Part shown: one piece after another, positions 7,024 through 16,200 of the stretch | Numbering within the stretch: position 1 is the first letter of the stretch | Layout: each line of letters starts with the position of its first letter | Virus record (IMG/VR): IMGVR_UViG_3300042294_003245 | Span: 1-26,486 of that record | Strand: one strand, 5' to 3' | DNA from: a virus | DNA length: 26,486 nt | Position numbers and translations under genes: made by a program | The notes under the pieces: model-generated | Told to the model about the DNA's origin: nothing | What the model saw: only the letters and a program-made list of their open reading frames with translations | Database searches by the model: none

Positions 7024-7542
7024 TCAGTAGGAGTCGATTGCGGCCTGCATGATACCCTCAGAATCGGGGGTCTGCGAGGGGTTTTCAAACCCTCCGGTCG
7101 CCATCTGGTAGGCCACGCTCTCCAGGAAGTCGCTCTTCTGGCCGCCGCCGATCACGACCGCTCCGGTCGGAAGGGTCCGGCCCACCAGCAGCTGGTTGTA
7201 CAGCTGGGGGTTCGCGGCCGCCAGCCGCATCATGTTCTCCGCCATGGCCCGCTGCAGGCGACGGGCCTTCATGGCCTGTGCAGCCTGATACCGCTGCACC
7301 TTGATCTGTTCCTTGATGTCCCGGTTGAACCCGGTGAACTCCTCCTTGACCGCGCCACCCAGCTGCTGCAGCACACCCCCGGCCATGAACGCCGTGGGCA
7401 CACCGATGCCCAGCGCCGCTGCGGGGGACCCGAAATCAAAGCCCACCGCCTTGCCTGCGGAACCAAGCTTTGCCGCGCCCTTCGAGATCGGGGACGCAAG
7501 GCTGGAAAGGCTCTTGAATGCTGACGCTGCGATGCGGCTCAT
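7024..7542 (-). CDS. Hypothetical virion-associated protein with hydrophobic segment
   Basis: This 172-residue protein has a Ser/Ala/Gly-rich N-terminus and a hydrophobic Ala/Gly stretch at about residues 40-64 (from PAAALGIGVPTAF to LQQLGGA) that could insert in a membrane. A charged helix follows, KEEFTGFNRDIKEQIKVQRYQAAQAMKARRLQRAM. The composition resembles the neighbouring 545- and 843-residue proteins. The ATG shares ATGA with the stop of the upstream 121-residue gene and has GAGGTG five bases upstream, so translation is probably coupled. An internal virion or ejection role fits the hydrophobic segment and position, but no family was recognised. Confidence 0.68.
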   Translation of the reverse strand: MSRIAASAFKSLSSLASPISKGAAKLGSAGKAVGFDFGSPAAALGIGVPTAFMAGGVLQQLGGAVKEEFTGFNRDIKEQIKVQRYQAAQAMKARRLQRAMAENMMRLAAANPQLYNQLLVGRTLPTGAVVIGGGQKSDFLESVAYQMATGGFENPSQTPDSEGIMQAAIDSY

Positions 7543-7904
7543 CGGGACACCTCAATCCACTGGAATCCTTCGTTCTTCCGGATCATCCGCTCGGCCACTT
7601 CCTTCGAGACCACCGTCGCCAGGCCCATCACGCTGACGTCCTGGTCGTCCATGTACCTGGTCCACACGTAGCTGCGGTCCTTGCGCCTGCCCCCGTTGCA
7701 CTGGCTGCACTCCCACAGGAACCTGCGCACATCCGCCTTCGCCCTGAGCTCCCGGCCCTTGCGGACCAGCGGCTCAAGGGTCACGTTCAGCAGCACTCCC
7801 TCGGGACGCTCTGCGTCGGTGATCTTGACGATCGAGAAGCCCCGGTTGTTGTGGGACTCCACGACCTCGTGCGAAAGCTGCTTCACGTCCTCGATCCGGA
7901 CCAT
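7539..7904 (-). CDS. Small hypothetical protein with CxxC pair
   Basis: This 121-residue protein has mixed charge and a single Cys pair, ECSQCNGGRRK, in the middle. That is half of a zinc-ribbon signature; no second pair is present. The first half looks like an alpha/beta domain (HNNRGFSIVKITDAERPEGVLLNVTLEPL). The start ATG overlaps the stop of the 843-residue gene in TGATG and is preceded by GAGGT, which supports coupling. It lies between putative internal virion proteins, but it could be an assembly factor and not a structural part. No family recognised. Confidence 0.7.
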   Translation of the reverse strand: MVRIEDVKQLSHEVVESHNNRGFSIVKITDAERPEGVLLNVTLEPLVRKGRELRAKADVRRFLWECSQCNGGRRKDRSYVWTRYMDDQDVSVMGLATVVSKEVAERMIRKNEGFQWIEVSR

Positions 7905-10435
7905 CAGTACCTCATCATCAGCTCTGCGACACCCGGGCGACTCGGCGTGGCAAGCGCGGCCAACGCAGCCTCGTTGCCCCGGATCAGCGAGTCCATCGCC
8001 ATGTTGCCAGTATACTGCTTGTTGAGCTCGTCAATCTGAGCCTGCCGCTGCACGGCCGCGAGATCCGTCATGCGCTGCATCGCGCGGATCTGCTCCTTCT
8101 GCATCATGCTCTGGCCCATGCCGCCACCCACGGCACCGAGCGACTGCATGACCCGGAGCCTGCGCTCGTCGGCCTCGTCGATCGTCTGACCCTTCAACGC
8201 GCTCGCGATCTCATAGGCCCCGTACACCGCCGCAAGCGGCCCAAGGAACCGCAGCGCCCCGGCCCCAAGCCGTCCCAGCCGTCCGACCTTGGATGCCGCA
8301 CCTTCAGCCGCCCCCGCTGCACCTTCAGCCGCAATGGTCGCACGGTTCGCAGCCACCTGCGCCTCGTCCGGAAACTGAGGAAAGATCCCTCTCGGAACCG
8401 CTTGACGAATCTCTCCGGTATCGAGCGTGGGGCCCATGACCCGGCCCGCCAAAGATTCCGTGGGGCCCATGATCCGGCCCTCCGGCACAGCGTTGCCGAA
8501 CGGTCCAGCCGGACGCGGGTACATTTGCCGCTTTGAAACCTGAGGAGCCTTTGGAGGACGCGACATGGATCGCTGGCCACCAGAAGTCCACTTGTTCGCC
8601 CAACTCAACTCCGACTTCGGAAGGTCCTCAAGCTTCGACACGCTCAGGCCCTTGGCCCGGGCTGCCTTCAGCAGACCCTCTTCCGCCTCCGGCGAAATGC
8701 GCCCAAGGCTCGACCTCAACTTGGACGCTTCCTTCTTCGACAGCTTCTCTGCCGTCGACGCCGCTGGAGCCGCCGCCTCGGGAGCCGCCGGAGCCGTACC
8801 CGCCAGTGCGGGCTTCTCCCCACCACCGATCCCCGACGTCGCGATCTCCGCCGCACCGCCTGCAGCCGTCGCAGCGCCCGGACGCTCAGCCGCCGCCGGA
8901 GCAGGAGCCCCGGTCGAAGTGGCCTTCTTCGCCGCCGCAGCCTCTGCCGCGATCTCTTCCTGGCGCTTGGCGACATACGCCTTCAGGTCCGGAACCTTGC
9001 TTTCCGGAATGGCGGCAATCAGCCCCCGCTGGTTGGTTGCCGGAGTATCCACACTGATGAGCCCGTTCTCGACGAGCAGCTGCTTGAGCTCCCGGTTGTT
9101 CTTGAAGCCAGAGACTTCCCGAATCGCCCGGACACTCTGGTTCTTCCGAAGCTCGAAGCCCCGCGGATCCTTGGCGTACTTCTCGCCAAGCGTAGGCCCG
9201 AGCTCCTTGCGCCGCTGCTCGGACCACGGAAGCGGCATGTTCTTGTCAGACGTCGCAAGCAGTGAACCGCGCGCACGACCCTTGTAGAAGAACTCGTCGT
9301 GGCTGTTGGCAAACGACTGCGCGAACGGCGTCGGATCTCCTGCGCCCTTGACGGCATCGGTCAGCTTGGAGACCCGGTCGTCCAGCTTCTCAAGAAGCAT
9401 CTGCGCTTCCGCGTTCAGCTTGAGGTCCGGGATCCGCTTCACCTCGTCCCGAAGCAGCAGCAGCTCTCCGACCTTGCGACGGTCGATGTCCGTGAGCTCG
9501 ACCTTGTCGCCCAGGAACTCGTTGGCCCGCTTCAGCACGTACCGCTCATCGAGACGCGCAAAGTTGCGGCGCTTGACCTCGTCGATGCTCAGCGGCGTGG
9601 AGATGCCCCCCACTGGTGCCCGGCCCCCACGACGCCCAGCCTTCTCCGATTCGGAGGCACCAAGCTTCAGCGGCGATGCCGGACCTTCGGTCTTCGGCGC
9701 ATTGTTCATCCGGACCCGGGCCCTCGCGCCGGGCTTGTTGGCCTCTCCGGCCAGCCACTCGCGCATGACCTTCCGGTTCTCCTCCGTATCCGGAATCTGA
9801 TCGAGCTGCTTGGCCTTGACACCCTTCAGCTTCAGAATCCTGTCGCCGTCGACACCGAGATCGGCCGCAGCCTTGCGGAACTGTGCAGCACCCTCGCTGC
9901 CCAGCAGCTTCGGGCCCGCAGGCGCACTTGCCGCCGGAGCGTCTGGAGCCCGGACAAACCCAGGATCCGGAACCGCGGGGGCTGCCGGAGCCGCTGCCGT
10001 CCCCGTTCCCTTCTTCGCCTTCTCTCCCTTGGGTGCCTCAACCACCGGAGCCGCCGGAGCCGCAGGAGCTTCAGCCTTCGCCTTTGCCGCAGCCTCACGC
10101 TCGGCCTGGAGCTTTGCAAGTGCAGCCTGTTCTTCGGCCTTCTGGGCTGCAGCCGCCTGACGGGCCCGGTCCTCGGACGCCGCCATCTCCTTCAGCTGCT
10201 CTTCGGTCAAGTCCTTCTTGGCCGCAGCACCCGCCGCCTTCACAGGTGCCGGAGCCGCCACCGGAGCCGCGGGTGGAGGACCAACAAGGAACTTTCCGGA
10301 AGCCGCATCCTGATGCACTTCCCCAGCCAACAAGAGCTTCTTCAGCTCCCCGATGGCGGACTTGTTCTTCTGGTTGACTGCCCGATCAACCAGAACCTCC
10401 AGATCCTTCTGATCCAAGCCCTTTTTCTCTGCCAT
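7904..10435 (-). CDS. Ala/Pro/Lys-rich large virion protein with C-terminal hydrophobic helix
   Basis: This protein has 843 residues from the ATG at 10435, which is preferred over an upstream TTG because GGAGG lies at the right distance. Residues about 1-50 are a charged helix. Residues about 55-190 are low-complexity Ala/Pro/Lys/Glu sequence with repeated AAP and APA units, coded by recurrent CCGGAGCCG tracts. A charged helical middle follows. Another Ala/Pro-rich linker lies near residue 510-570. Near residue 655 the short unit GR(I/V)MGPT occurs twice. A hydrophobic helix near residue 725-750 (GALRFLGPLAAVYGAYEIASAL) could cross a membrane. Elongated, flexible and partly membrane-active proteins of this kind in podoviruses are often ejected with the DNA. 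That role is inferred; there is no enzymatic motif. Confidence 0.72.
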   Translation of the reverse strand: MAEKKGLDQKDLEVLVDRAVNQKNKSAIGELKKLLLAGEVHQDAASGKFLVGPPPAAPVAAPAPVKAAGAAAKKDLTEEQLKEMAASEDRARQAAAAQKAEEQAALAKLQAEREAAAKAKAEAPAAPAAPVVEAPKGEKAKKGTGTAAAPAAPAVPDPGFVRAPDAPAASAPAGPKLLGSEGAAQFRKAAADLGVDGDRILKLKGVKAKQLDQIPDTEENRKVMREWLAGEANKPGARARVRMNNAPKTEGPASPLKLGASESEKAGRRGGRAPVGGISTPLSIDEVKRRNFARLDERYVLKRANEFLGDKVELTDIDRRKVGELLLLRDEVKRIPDLKLNAEAQMLLEKLDDRVSKLTDAVKGAGDPTPFAQSFANSHDEFFYKGRARGSLLATSDKNMPLPWSEQRRKELGPTLGEKYAKDPRGFELRKNQSVRAIREVSGFKNNRELKQLLVENGLISVDTPATNQRGLIAAIPESKVPDLKAYVAKRQEEIAAEAAAAKKATSTGAPAPAAAERPGAATAAGGAAEIATSGIGGGEKPALAGTAPAAPEAAAPAASTAEKLSKKEASKLRSSLGRISPEAEEGLLKAARAKGLSVSKLEDLPKSELSWANKWTSGGQRSMSRPPKAPQVSKRQMYPRPAGPFGNAVPEGRIMGPTESLAGRVMGPTLDTGEIRQAVPRGIFPQFPDEAQVAANRATIAAEGAAGAAEGAASKVGRLGRLGAGALRFLGPLAAVYGAYEIASALKGQTIDEADERRLRVMQSLGAVGGGMGQSMMQKEQIRAMQRMTDLAAVQRQAQIDELNKQYTGNMAMDSLIRGNEAALAALATPSRPGVAELMMRY
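8427..8480 (-). repeat. Tandem duplicated unit coding GR-(I/V)-MGPT
   Basis: Two near-identical stretches beginning at 8427 and 8460 (33 bases apart) share GTGGGGCCCATGA and nearby bases. They encode two copies of GR-x-MGPT, 11 residues apart, in the linker of the 843-residue protein. Confidence 0.6.
9606..9617 (+). repeat. Dispersed 12-mer CCCCCCACTGGT, copy 3
   Basis: Exact copy inside the 843-residue gene, which encodes P-V-G-G there on its own strand. Confidence 0.9.
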
Positions 10436-10437
10436 GG

Positions 10438-12075
10438 TCAACCTCCGAACCTGGCCGCAAGGGCCTCAAGAGCCGCAGCTTCGTCTTCCGCAATCTGGCC
10501 CTGGCCACGGGCCATGAACTGCCCGGTACCAAGCCCGAGCTCGCGCTCGATCTCGCCCGTCCGCAGCGCGCCAGCCTCAGCCTCGGACGCCATGGCCCGA
10601 AGCGCAGCCTCGTACTCCTGCGGCGTCATGTCTCCAGTATCGCCAATCAGAGCCATCATCTCCTGCACCTGCTGGTCCGCCATTCCGGTTCCGCGCAGCA
10701 TCTGCACCAGCTCCTCGGTCCGCGGATCCTCCATCAGGCCGTAGAGCGAATCCGCCTTCCGCGTGATCCCCGCGATGTCGAACTTGGAGGCATCCTCGAT
10801 GGTGCCCCCCACTGGTTGCATCAGCTTGGAGTCGTCGGCCACGGCCTGCAGGATGTCGGCCAGACGGCCCACGCCGTCCGTGGTCTCAAGCAGCACCTTC
10901 TGCAGACCCGCTTCCTTCTGGTCCATGCCGAACTGCAGCAGCAGCTCCGACCCACCCTCGCCGACGCCTTCAAGGCCGTCGAGCATCAGCGCCGTGATCT
11001 GCTCGTCGCCCATGCCCATCTGCCGCAGCTTCCCGAACCCCTGCGCGATCTTTGCCTTCACGCCCCCGACCGACTCGTCGTTGAGGTTTCGAGCTTCAGG
11101 GTTCAATCCCGCCAGGATTGCCGCACTTCCAACCATCTCCGTTGCAACTACCGCGGCCTCCGCCTTCTTGCCCGAATCCAAGCCAAACGCATCGCCGTGC
11201 CTGCTGAACGCATTGTGCACGATCGCTCCGGCCATTGCCGCCGGGCTCGTCTGCAGGTCCGTCATCCGCTTCTTCATGGCCTCGGGGTCGCTGTACCCGA
11301 ACATGCTTGACGCCAGATTCTCCATGAGGATCTTCGTGCCTGCGATCGGAGCTGCAATGCCCGCAGCCTGGTAAGCAAGACCCGGGCCTCCAACAACCTC
11401 CGACTGCATTCGTCTTGCAATGTCGTTGACGAAGCCGCCGTCGAGGCCGTCGTTGAGCATGGCATCCGTGAGTGCCCGCTGGGCTGCGTCCTGCGCGGCC
11501 TGCCGTCGGGTCGCGACAGCCTCTCCGTAGGCCGTCAATCGGGACCCGACTTCCTTCATACGGTCGCCCTTCATGCCCTGAGACCTGGCGAGACCGTGCT
11601 GGGCAGCGGCCATCATGCTCTTGATCTTGACCATCTGGGCGTCGAGCTGACGACGCTCGGCCCTCAGACCGGGCCTGTTGCCGCTGTCGTCTGCCTCGGA
11701 GATCAGCTTGGCGTTGGCGGCCTCGCGCTTCGCCTGCAGCCGCTGGAGCTCGATCGCCATCAGCTTCTCGGCCTGGGCCTGCTCCCGGAGGAACTGCTGC
11801 TGTGCGTCGAACTGCCTCTGGTTCTGCGCAAGCTCCTGGGTCTGCAGATCCGCCCGACTCTTGTTGAGCGCCCGGTAGTTCGCAGCCTCGGCACCAAGGG
11901 CGCGGACCTGCATCCGCTCCTCCTGCTGCATCTGCTGACCCCGCTGGGCCAGCTGGCGCAACGCAAGATCCTGCTCCATCTTGGCGCGCTGGTTCTGACC
12001 CATCAGGGCGATGTTGCCCTGCGCAGACTCAAGGCCTGCCGCGAACTGCATGCTGTTGCTCGGGATCTGAGACAT
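10438..12075 (-). CDS. Putative internal virion protein, coiled-coil
   Basis: This 545-residue protein starts at an ATG overlapping the upstream stop (TGATG), with GGAGG six bases ahead. Residues about 25-160 are strongly Gln/Ala/Glu/Arg-rich with heptad-like spacing, consistent with a long coiled coil (for example RQLAQRGQQMQQEERMQVRAL). The middle holds Ala/Gly-rich helices, including AYQAAGIAAPIAGTKILMENLAS, weakly hydrophobic. The C-terminus is acidic and helical. No Cys residues are seen. It ends two bases before the start of the 843-residue gene. Composition and position suggest an internal core or ejection protein of a podovirus-like particle, but no family was recognised. Confidence 0.7.
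   Translation of the reverse strand: MSQIPSNSMQFAAGLESAQGNIALMGQNQRAKMEQDLALRQLAQRGQQMQQEERMQVRALGAEAANYRALNKSRADLQTQELAQNQRQFDAQQQFLREQAQAEKLMAIELQRLQAKREAANAKLISEADDSGNRPGLRAERRQLDAQMVKIKSMMAAAQHGLARSQGMKGDRMKEVGSRLTAYGEAVATRRQAAQDAAQRALTDAMLNDGLDGGFVNDIARRMQSEVVGGPGLAYQAAGIAAPIAGTKILMENLASSMFGYSDPEAMKKRMTDLQTSPAAMAGAIVHNAFSRHGDAFGLDSGKKAEAAVVATEMVGSAAILAGLNPEARNLNDESVGGVKAKIAQGFGKLRQMGMGDEQITALMLDGLEGVGEGGSELLLQFGMDQKEAGLQKVLLETTDGVGRLADILQAVADDSKLMQPVGGTIEDASKFDIAGITRKADSLYGLMEDPRTEELVQMLRGTGMADQQVQEMMALIGDTGDMTPQEYEAALRAMASEAEAGALRTGEIERELGLGTGQFMARGQGQIAEDEAAALEALAARFGG
10805..10816 (+). repeat. Dispersed 12-mer CCCCCCACTGGT, copy 4
   Basis: Exact copy inside the 545-residue gene, coding P-V-G-G in M-Q-P-V-G-G-T. 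Confidence 0.9.
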
Positions 12076-13244
12076 CAGAATCCTCCGGACGGGAAGAAGT
12101 TAGGAGCGGGCATGCCTTCGATGCCCGGCGTGGTCGCCGCCGCAAGATATCCGGTGAGCCCCGCGAACAAGCTGACAAACTGCCGCGGATTGGCGCGGAT
12201 CATCTCGGCCACGCTCTGACGGCCCTGCATCTCGAACATCACGGACTGCTGCAGTGCGCTCGCGTAGGCCTGCTCGCCCATCGCCCGGTAGTTCGCCCCG
12301 AGCTCCGCCATGCGCTGCCCCAGGTTCGCAGCCTCCAGAGTCTGTGACCCGAAGCTCGTCCCGACCTGGGCCCGCAGCTGTCCTCCGGCCATCGCCGTCT
12401 GGCTCTGGCCCATCGTGATGTTGGCGAGGTTGCCCTGCATCGACGCGACCGCGTTGTTCATGTTGCTGAAGATCCCGTTGACCGTCTGAGACACCTGGTC
12501 CTCGGTCTGCGAGTACAGCTGCTGGGTCGCGGCCTGGCGTTCCGCCGAGGTCATCATCGTCCCGTCCGGGTTCATGCCCGCGTTGATCTGCTGCATCGCC
12601 GACTGGACATTGCGCCGCAGTCCGAACGCCGCGTTGGCCGCGTCCTGGGCGCTCGTGTCCTTGAAGTCCGAGATCGCCTGCTCGTAGCCCTGCCGTGCCT
12701 CGGCCGCGAACCGATTGGCCGACGCGATGTCCTCGTCGACCCGGCCCATCTGCTTGTCCCGGAACTGCCCGAAGTCCGCCATCGTCTGACGGCCCTGCGC
12801 CTCCAGGTTGCCCGCGATCCCCTGCATCGCCGTCCGCTGTCCCGCTCCGGACTGCTGGATCGTCTGCGAGCCGCGCCCGATCAGGCCCTCCATCAAGCCG
12901 ATCTGCTGCTCGTTCCGGCGGTACATCTCGTTCATCGCCGCCTGCTGCCGCGAGATGTCAGCGCCCATCGTGTTCGCCAGCGCCGGGAACATGGGCGAAT
13001 AACCCGAAGCCCGGGCCGGACCCATGCCCGGCGGCATGCTCCGCACCGGGTTGATCGTCCCGCCGCCAATCTGCGCCTGACCGCCGGGTGCGTAGGGCTG
13101 GTAGTAGCGCTGGGGCCCCCCACTGGTCTGGTCGAACTGGACACGCTGCGGCTGCCGGGTGCGGGCCTGGTTGCGGCCGGGCTGACCGAACGGGGAACCG
13201 AAGTCGGAGAACTGGGACAGGGGGTCGTTCGTCTCGAATGCCAT
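12075..13244 (-). CDS. Gln/Ala/Met-rich putative virion protein
   Basis: This 389-residue protein has a start overlapping the 1258-residue gene's stop as TGATG, with AGGTAG upstream. Residues 1-80 are Gln/Pro/Gly-rich and probably disordered. Residues about 100-330 are helical and rich in Gln, Ala and Met (QQAAMNEMYRRNEQQIGLMEGL, QSAMQQINAGM). The last 40 residues are more hydrophobic: VSLFAGLTGYLAAATTPGIEGMPAPNFF. This layout is common among internal or tail-associated podovirus proteins that unfold for ejection. There is no recognisable enzyme motif. It is followed, with a one-base overlap, by the 545-residue protein of similar composition, so the two may assemble together. Confidence 0.7.
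   Translation of the reverse strand: MAFETNDPLSQFSDFGSPFGQPGRNQARTRQPQRVQFDQTSGGPQRYYQPYAPGGQAQIGGGTINPVRSMPPGMGPARASGYSPMFPALANTMGADISRQQAAMNEMYRRNEQQIGLMEGLIGRGSQTIQQSGAGQRTAMQGIAGNLEAQGRQTMADFGQFRDKQMGRVDEDIASANRFAAEARQGYEQAISDFKDTSAQDAANAAFGLRRNVQSAMQQINAGMNPDGTMMTSAERQAATQQLYSQTEDQVSQTVNGIFSNMNNAVASMQGNLANITMGQSQTAMAGGQLRAQVGTSFGSQTLEAANLGQRMAELGANYRAMGEQAYASALQQSVMFEMQGRQSVAEMIRANPRQFVSLFAGLTGYLAAATTPGIEGMPAPNFFPSGGF
13116..13127 (+). repeat. Dispersed 12-mer CCCCCCACTGGT, copy 5
   Basis: Exact copy near the start of the 389-residue gene. Here the gene reads the motif as T-S-G-G, a different frame from the P-V-G-G copies. Confidence 0.9.
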
Positions 13245-16200
13245 CAGCTACCTCGAATGCTCGTGGTTCGCTCCACGGAGGAGATCGTGCCGCGCACGGA
13301 ACATGCCAACAGTCTGTAGTCCAGGTCGGGACAGAAGATGCGGATGCCCGGGCTCAGGGAGTTCCCCTTCACGCCGTATCGCCCATCCGTAGCATCGGAC
13401 CCAAAGGCCGCGTACACCAGGCCTTCCCCGTTCTCCACCGATCCGTAGTAATCGCCCGACGTGTCCAGGGTCTGGGCCGTCGTCAACGGGGTCTCGTCCG
13501 TGCCCGCGTACATCGTTCCGACGAACCTCGCCAGCGGCTTGTTCTGCGCGCCCGTGAGATCGTACACCAGTGGGGGGCCCGACACGTCCGTGAACGCACA
13601 GCCGATGCTGGCCGCCGTCTTCATGCGGAAGAAGTCCGCCAGCGAGAACACCTGGTTGACCTCGTTGTTGAGACCGAGGTTGTGGCCGACCCACTCGAAG
13701 TAGACCGGGCTCGCCCCCAGGATGTCCCCAGAGGTCAGGTTGAGGGCCCAGGCCCCCGATCCGGTGACGTCCACGAACACGGTCGTGGTGTTGTTGGACA
13801 GGACCCGGACCTTCTTGCCGATGTGCTGCTTGTTGGCGGTCGAGTACACCAGGTACATGTAGGTGTACAGGTACGCGCCGCTGACCGCGATTGTGGCCGA
13901 GGTGCCAGTGGGGGAGATCGGGAACGAGTTGTTCGCCGGGTTGAACGCACCCGTCACGATCACGCGGGAGTCGCCCTGGAAGTCGAGATGCGTGATGCGG
14001 CGGCTCCCGTTCCACGCGGCCGCTGCACCCGAGATCGTCTTGGTCCGCTTGTTGTCGGTCAGGTACACACGGGGCCCGGTCCAGCTCCAGCCGCTCAGTC
14101 CGCTTCCGCCCTGCACGTTCATCAGGAACATGCAGCGACGGGTCAGGCTGTTCGAGTACTCGGAGCCCGTGAAGTTGTCGGGCCACGCGCCCGCGGCCGC
14201 ATGCGCGAAGTTCATGTCCACGAGCTTCGTGGTCTTCGCGGATCCGAACCACATGCAGTACGCCTCCTGCTGCACCGGGTTCAGCAGGAACAGGGTGTTC
14301 ATCGAGGCGTCGTAGGCGACCTGGATGCTGGCGTGGTCGGACTTCCACTCCGAGATCACGACGCTGTTCAGGTTGCGAATCTCGTCAAGCTGGGCCTGCG
14401 AGTCCACGGCCTTGAGTCCGTGCGGGCTGACGTAGTAGGCCACCGAGCTCACGACGTCCACGGCCTTCGGATTGACGATGCCGTAACCCTCGTACATCTC
14501 CTGGACCCGGATGAACCCGCCGCTCTTGCGGATGTGGAACACCCGGTCCTTGCCGATGCCGAGCGCGTTCGACCCGATCTTCGCGAACGTCACGGCCTCG
14601 TTCGTCGGCAGCGTCGGGTTGTGGCGGTTGAACGGCGGAAAGAGCTCGGGGCTGAACTCCTGCAGGCTGGACCACCGCATCTCGCCGAGGCCCTTGTTCA
14701 CATCCTCGACACGCAGTGCATCCTCGGACGAGTCCGGTTGGGCGTCGATGCGGGACACCAGCATCGTGTTGTCGTAGAACAAGGCCGTGCCGCCGAACGG
14801 CATCTTCTGGTCGAAGATGCTGCGGTCCGTGTACGGGGCCTGGTACACGAGCTGCTTGTCCTCAAGCTCGTAGTAGTAGAGCGCATGCCTGCGGTCGGTG
14901 CTCGCCGGGTCGAACGTGCGCCCGGTTCCGTTGAGGCACGTGTGGTAGTCCTCAAGCTCGATGATCGCGTCGAGGAATGGAAGCCCGGCGACCATCGTGC
15001 CGCCCGCGTCCTGGATCTTGACGCTGCGGTACACGTACATCAGGTCGTACTTGGCCGAGTCGTACACGATCTCGATTCCGACGTACCTCTCGCGCTGCAC
15101 GTTGGTCGTGCTGGTCATCACGCGGAAGTCCTCGCCACGCGCCTGCGCGACCTCGCTGAACGCGCTCTTGCGTCCGGTCTTCGAGTCCACGAGCACGTAC
15201 CCGAAGCTGTAGTCACCGGGCTCCAGCTTGCGGGCGTTGAACCGATTCTCCGTCACGAAGAACGAGGTCGGGCTCGTGAACGTGAAGTTGCAGTCCCGCC
15301 TGCGGCCCTCGATGCGCCAGAAGTACTTCGTGTTGTACTCCAGCCGCGAGTTCGGGAACAACGCGCCCGGCGAGTACCGGGTGTCCGTGATGTCCGTGGC
15401 GACCCGGGACGCAGCGGCATTGATGTTGGCGTTGTTTTCCTTCGTCAGGTACAGCGAGTAGACCAGGTTGTTGGGAGAAGCCGGAAGGGCCTCGCCGTCG
15501 ATGTGGAACGTGGACCAGTCGAGCTCCGGCGTGACGCTCACGTTGATCTGGCGGTACGCGGGACTCGAAAGGGTGACCCGCAGCCCGGCGTTGTACGCGA
15601 CCGTCGTCGGGTTGCACGTGGTGGCGGGGAGCGCGGGGTCGTAGGCCACGTTGCCGGGCTGTGCCGGAGCCGCCGGAGCCGTGGGCATCAGGTCGGCCTG
15701 GCAGATCCCGGTCTCCTGGTTCGGGAACAGCGGAGCACCGTAGGGCGTGGTGTCCGACATCACGATCTGCGCCGCCGCAGGCCTGTTGGCCCCCTCGATC
15801 GACGTCAGGGTTCCCGGGATGTTCGCGCCCTCCGGGCTCTTGAGGGTCGGCTGCAGGCCCGGACCCGGGATGTCCGACAAGCCCGTGACGCCGATCAGAC
15901 GCTCGGTGAAGAACGTCTTGCTCGAATACACCACGGTCAGCTTGGGCCGGATCATCGGGTTGGCCTGGCGCTTCGACGCCAGGTACACCACGTTCGTGCC
16001 CGACGAAAACGCGCGAAGCAGCAGGTCGAGTTTCGTCGTGAACGGCTGCGGCCTCGTGCCCGATGCACCCAGACACTTCTGCAGCAGATTGACAAGCACC
16101 GCCCCGGTGAACACGATCCGGCCCTTGTACCCGGCGGCAATGACCTTCGACTCGGGCGGGAACGTTCCGTCGTTGAACGTGCCTCCCGCGGTCTGCCAGG

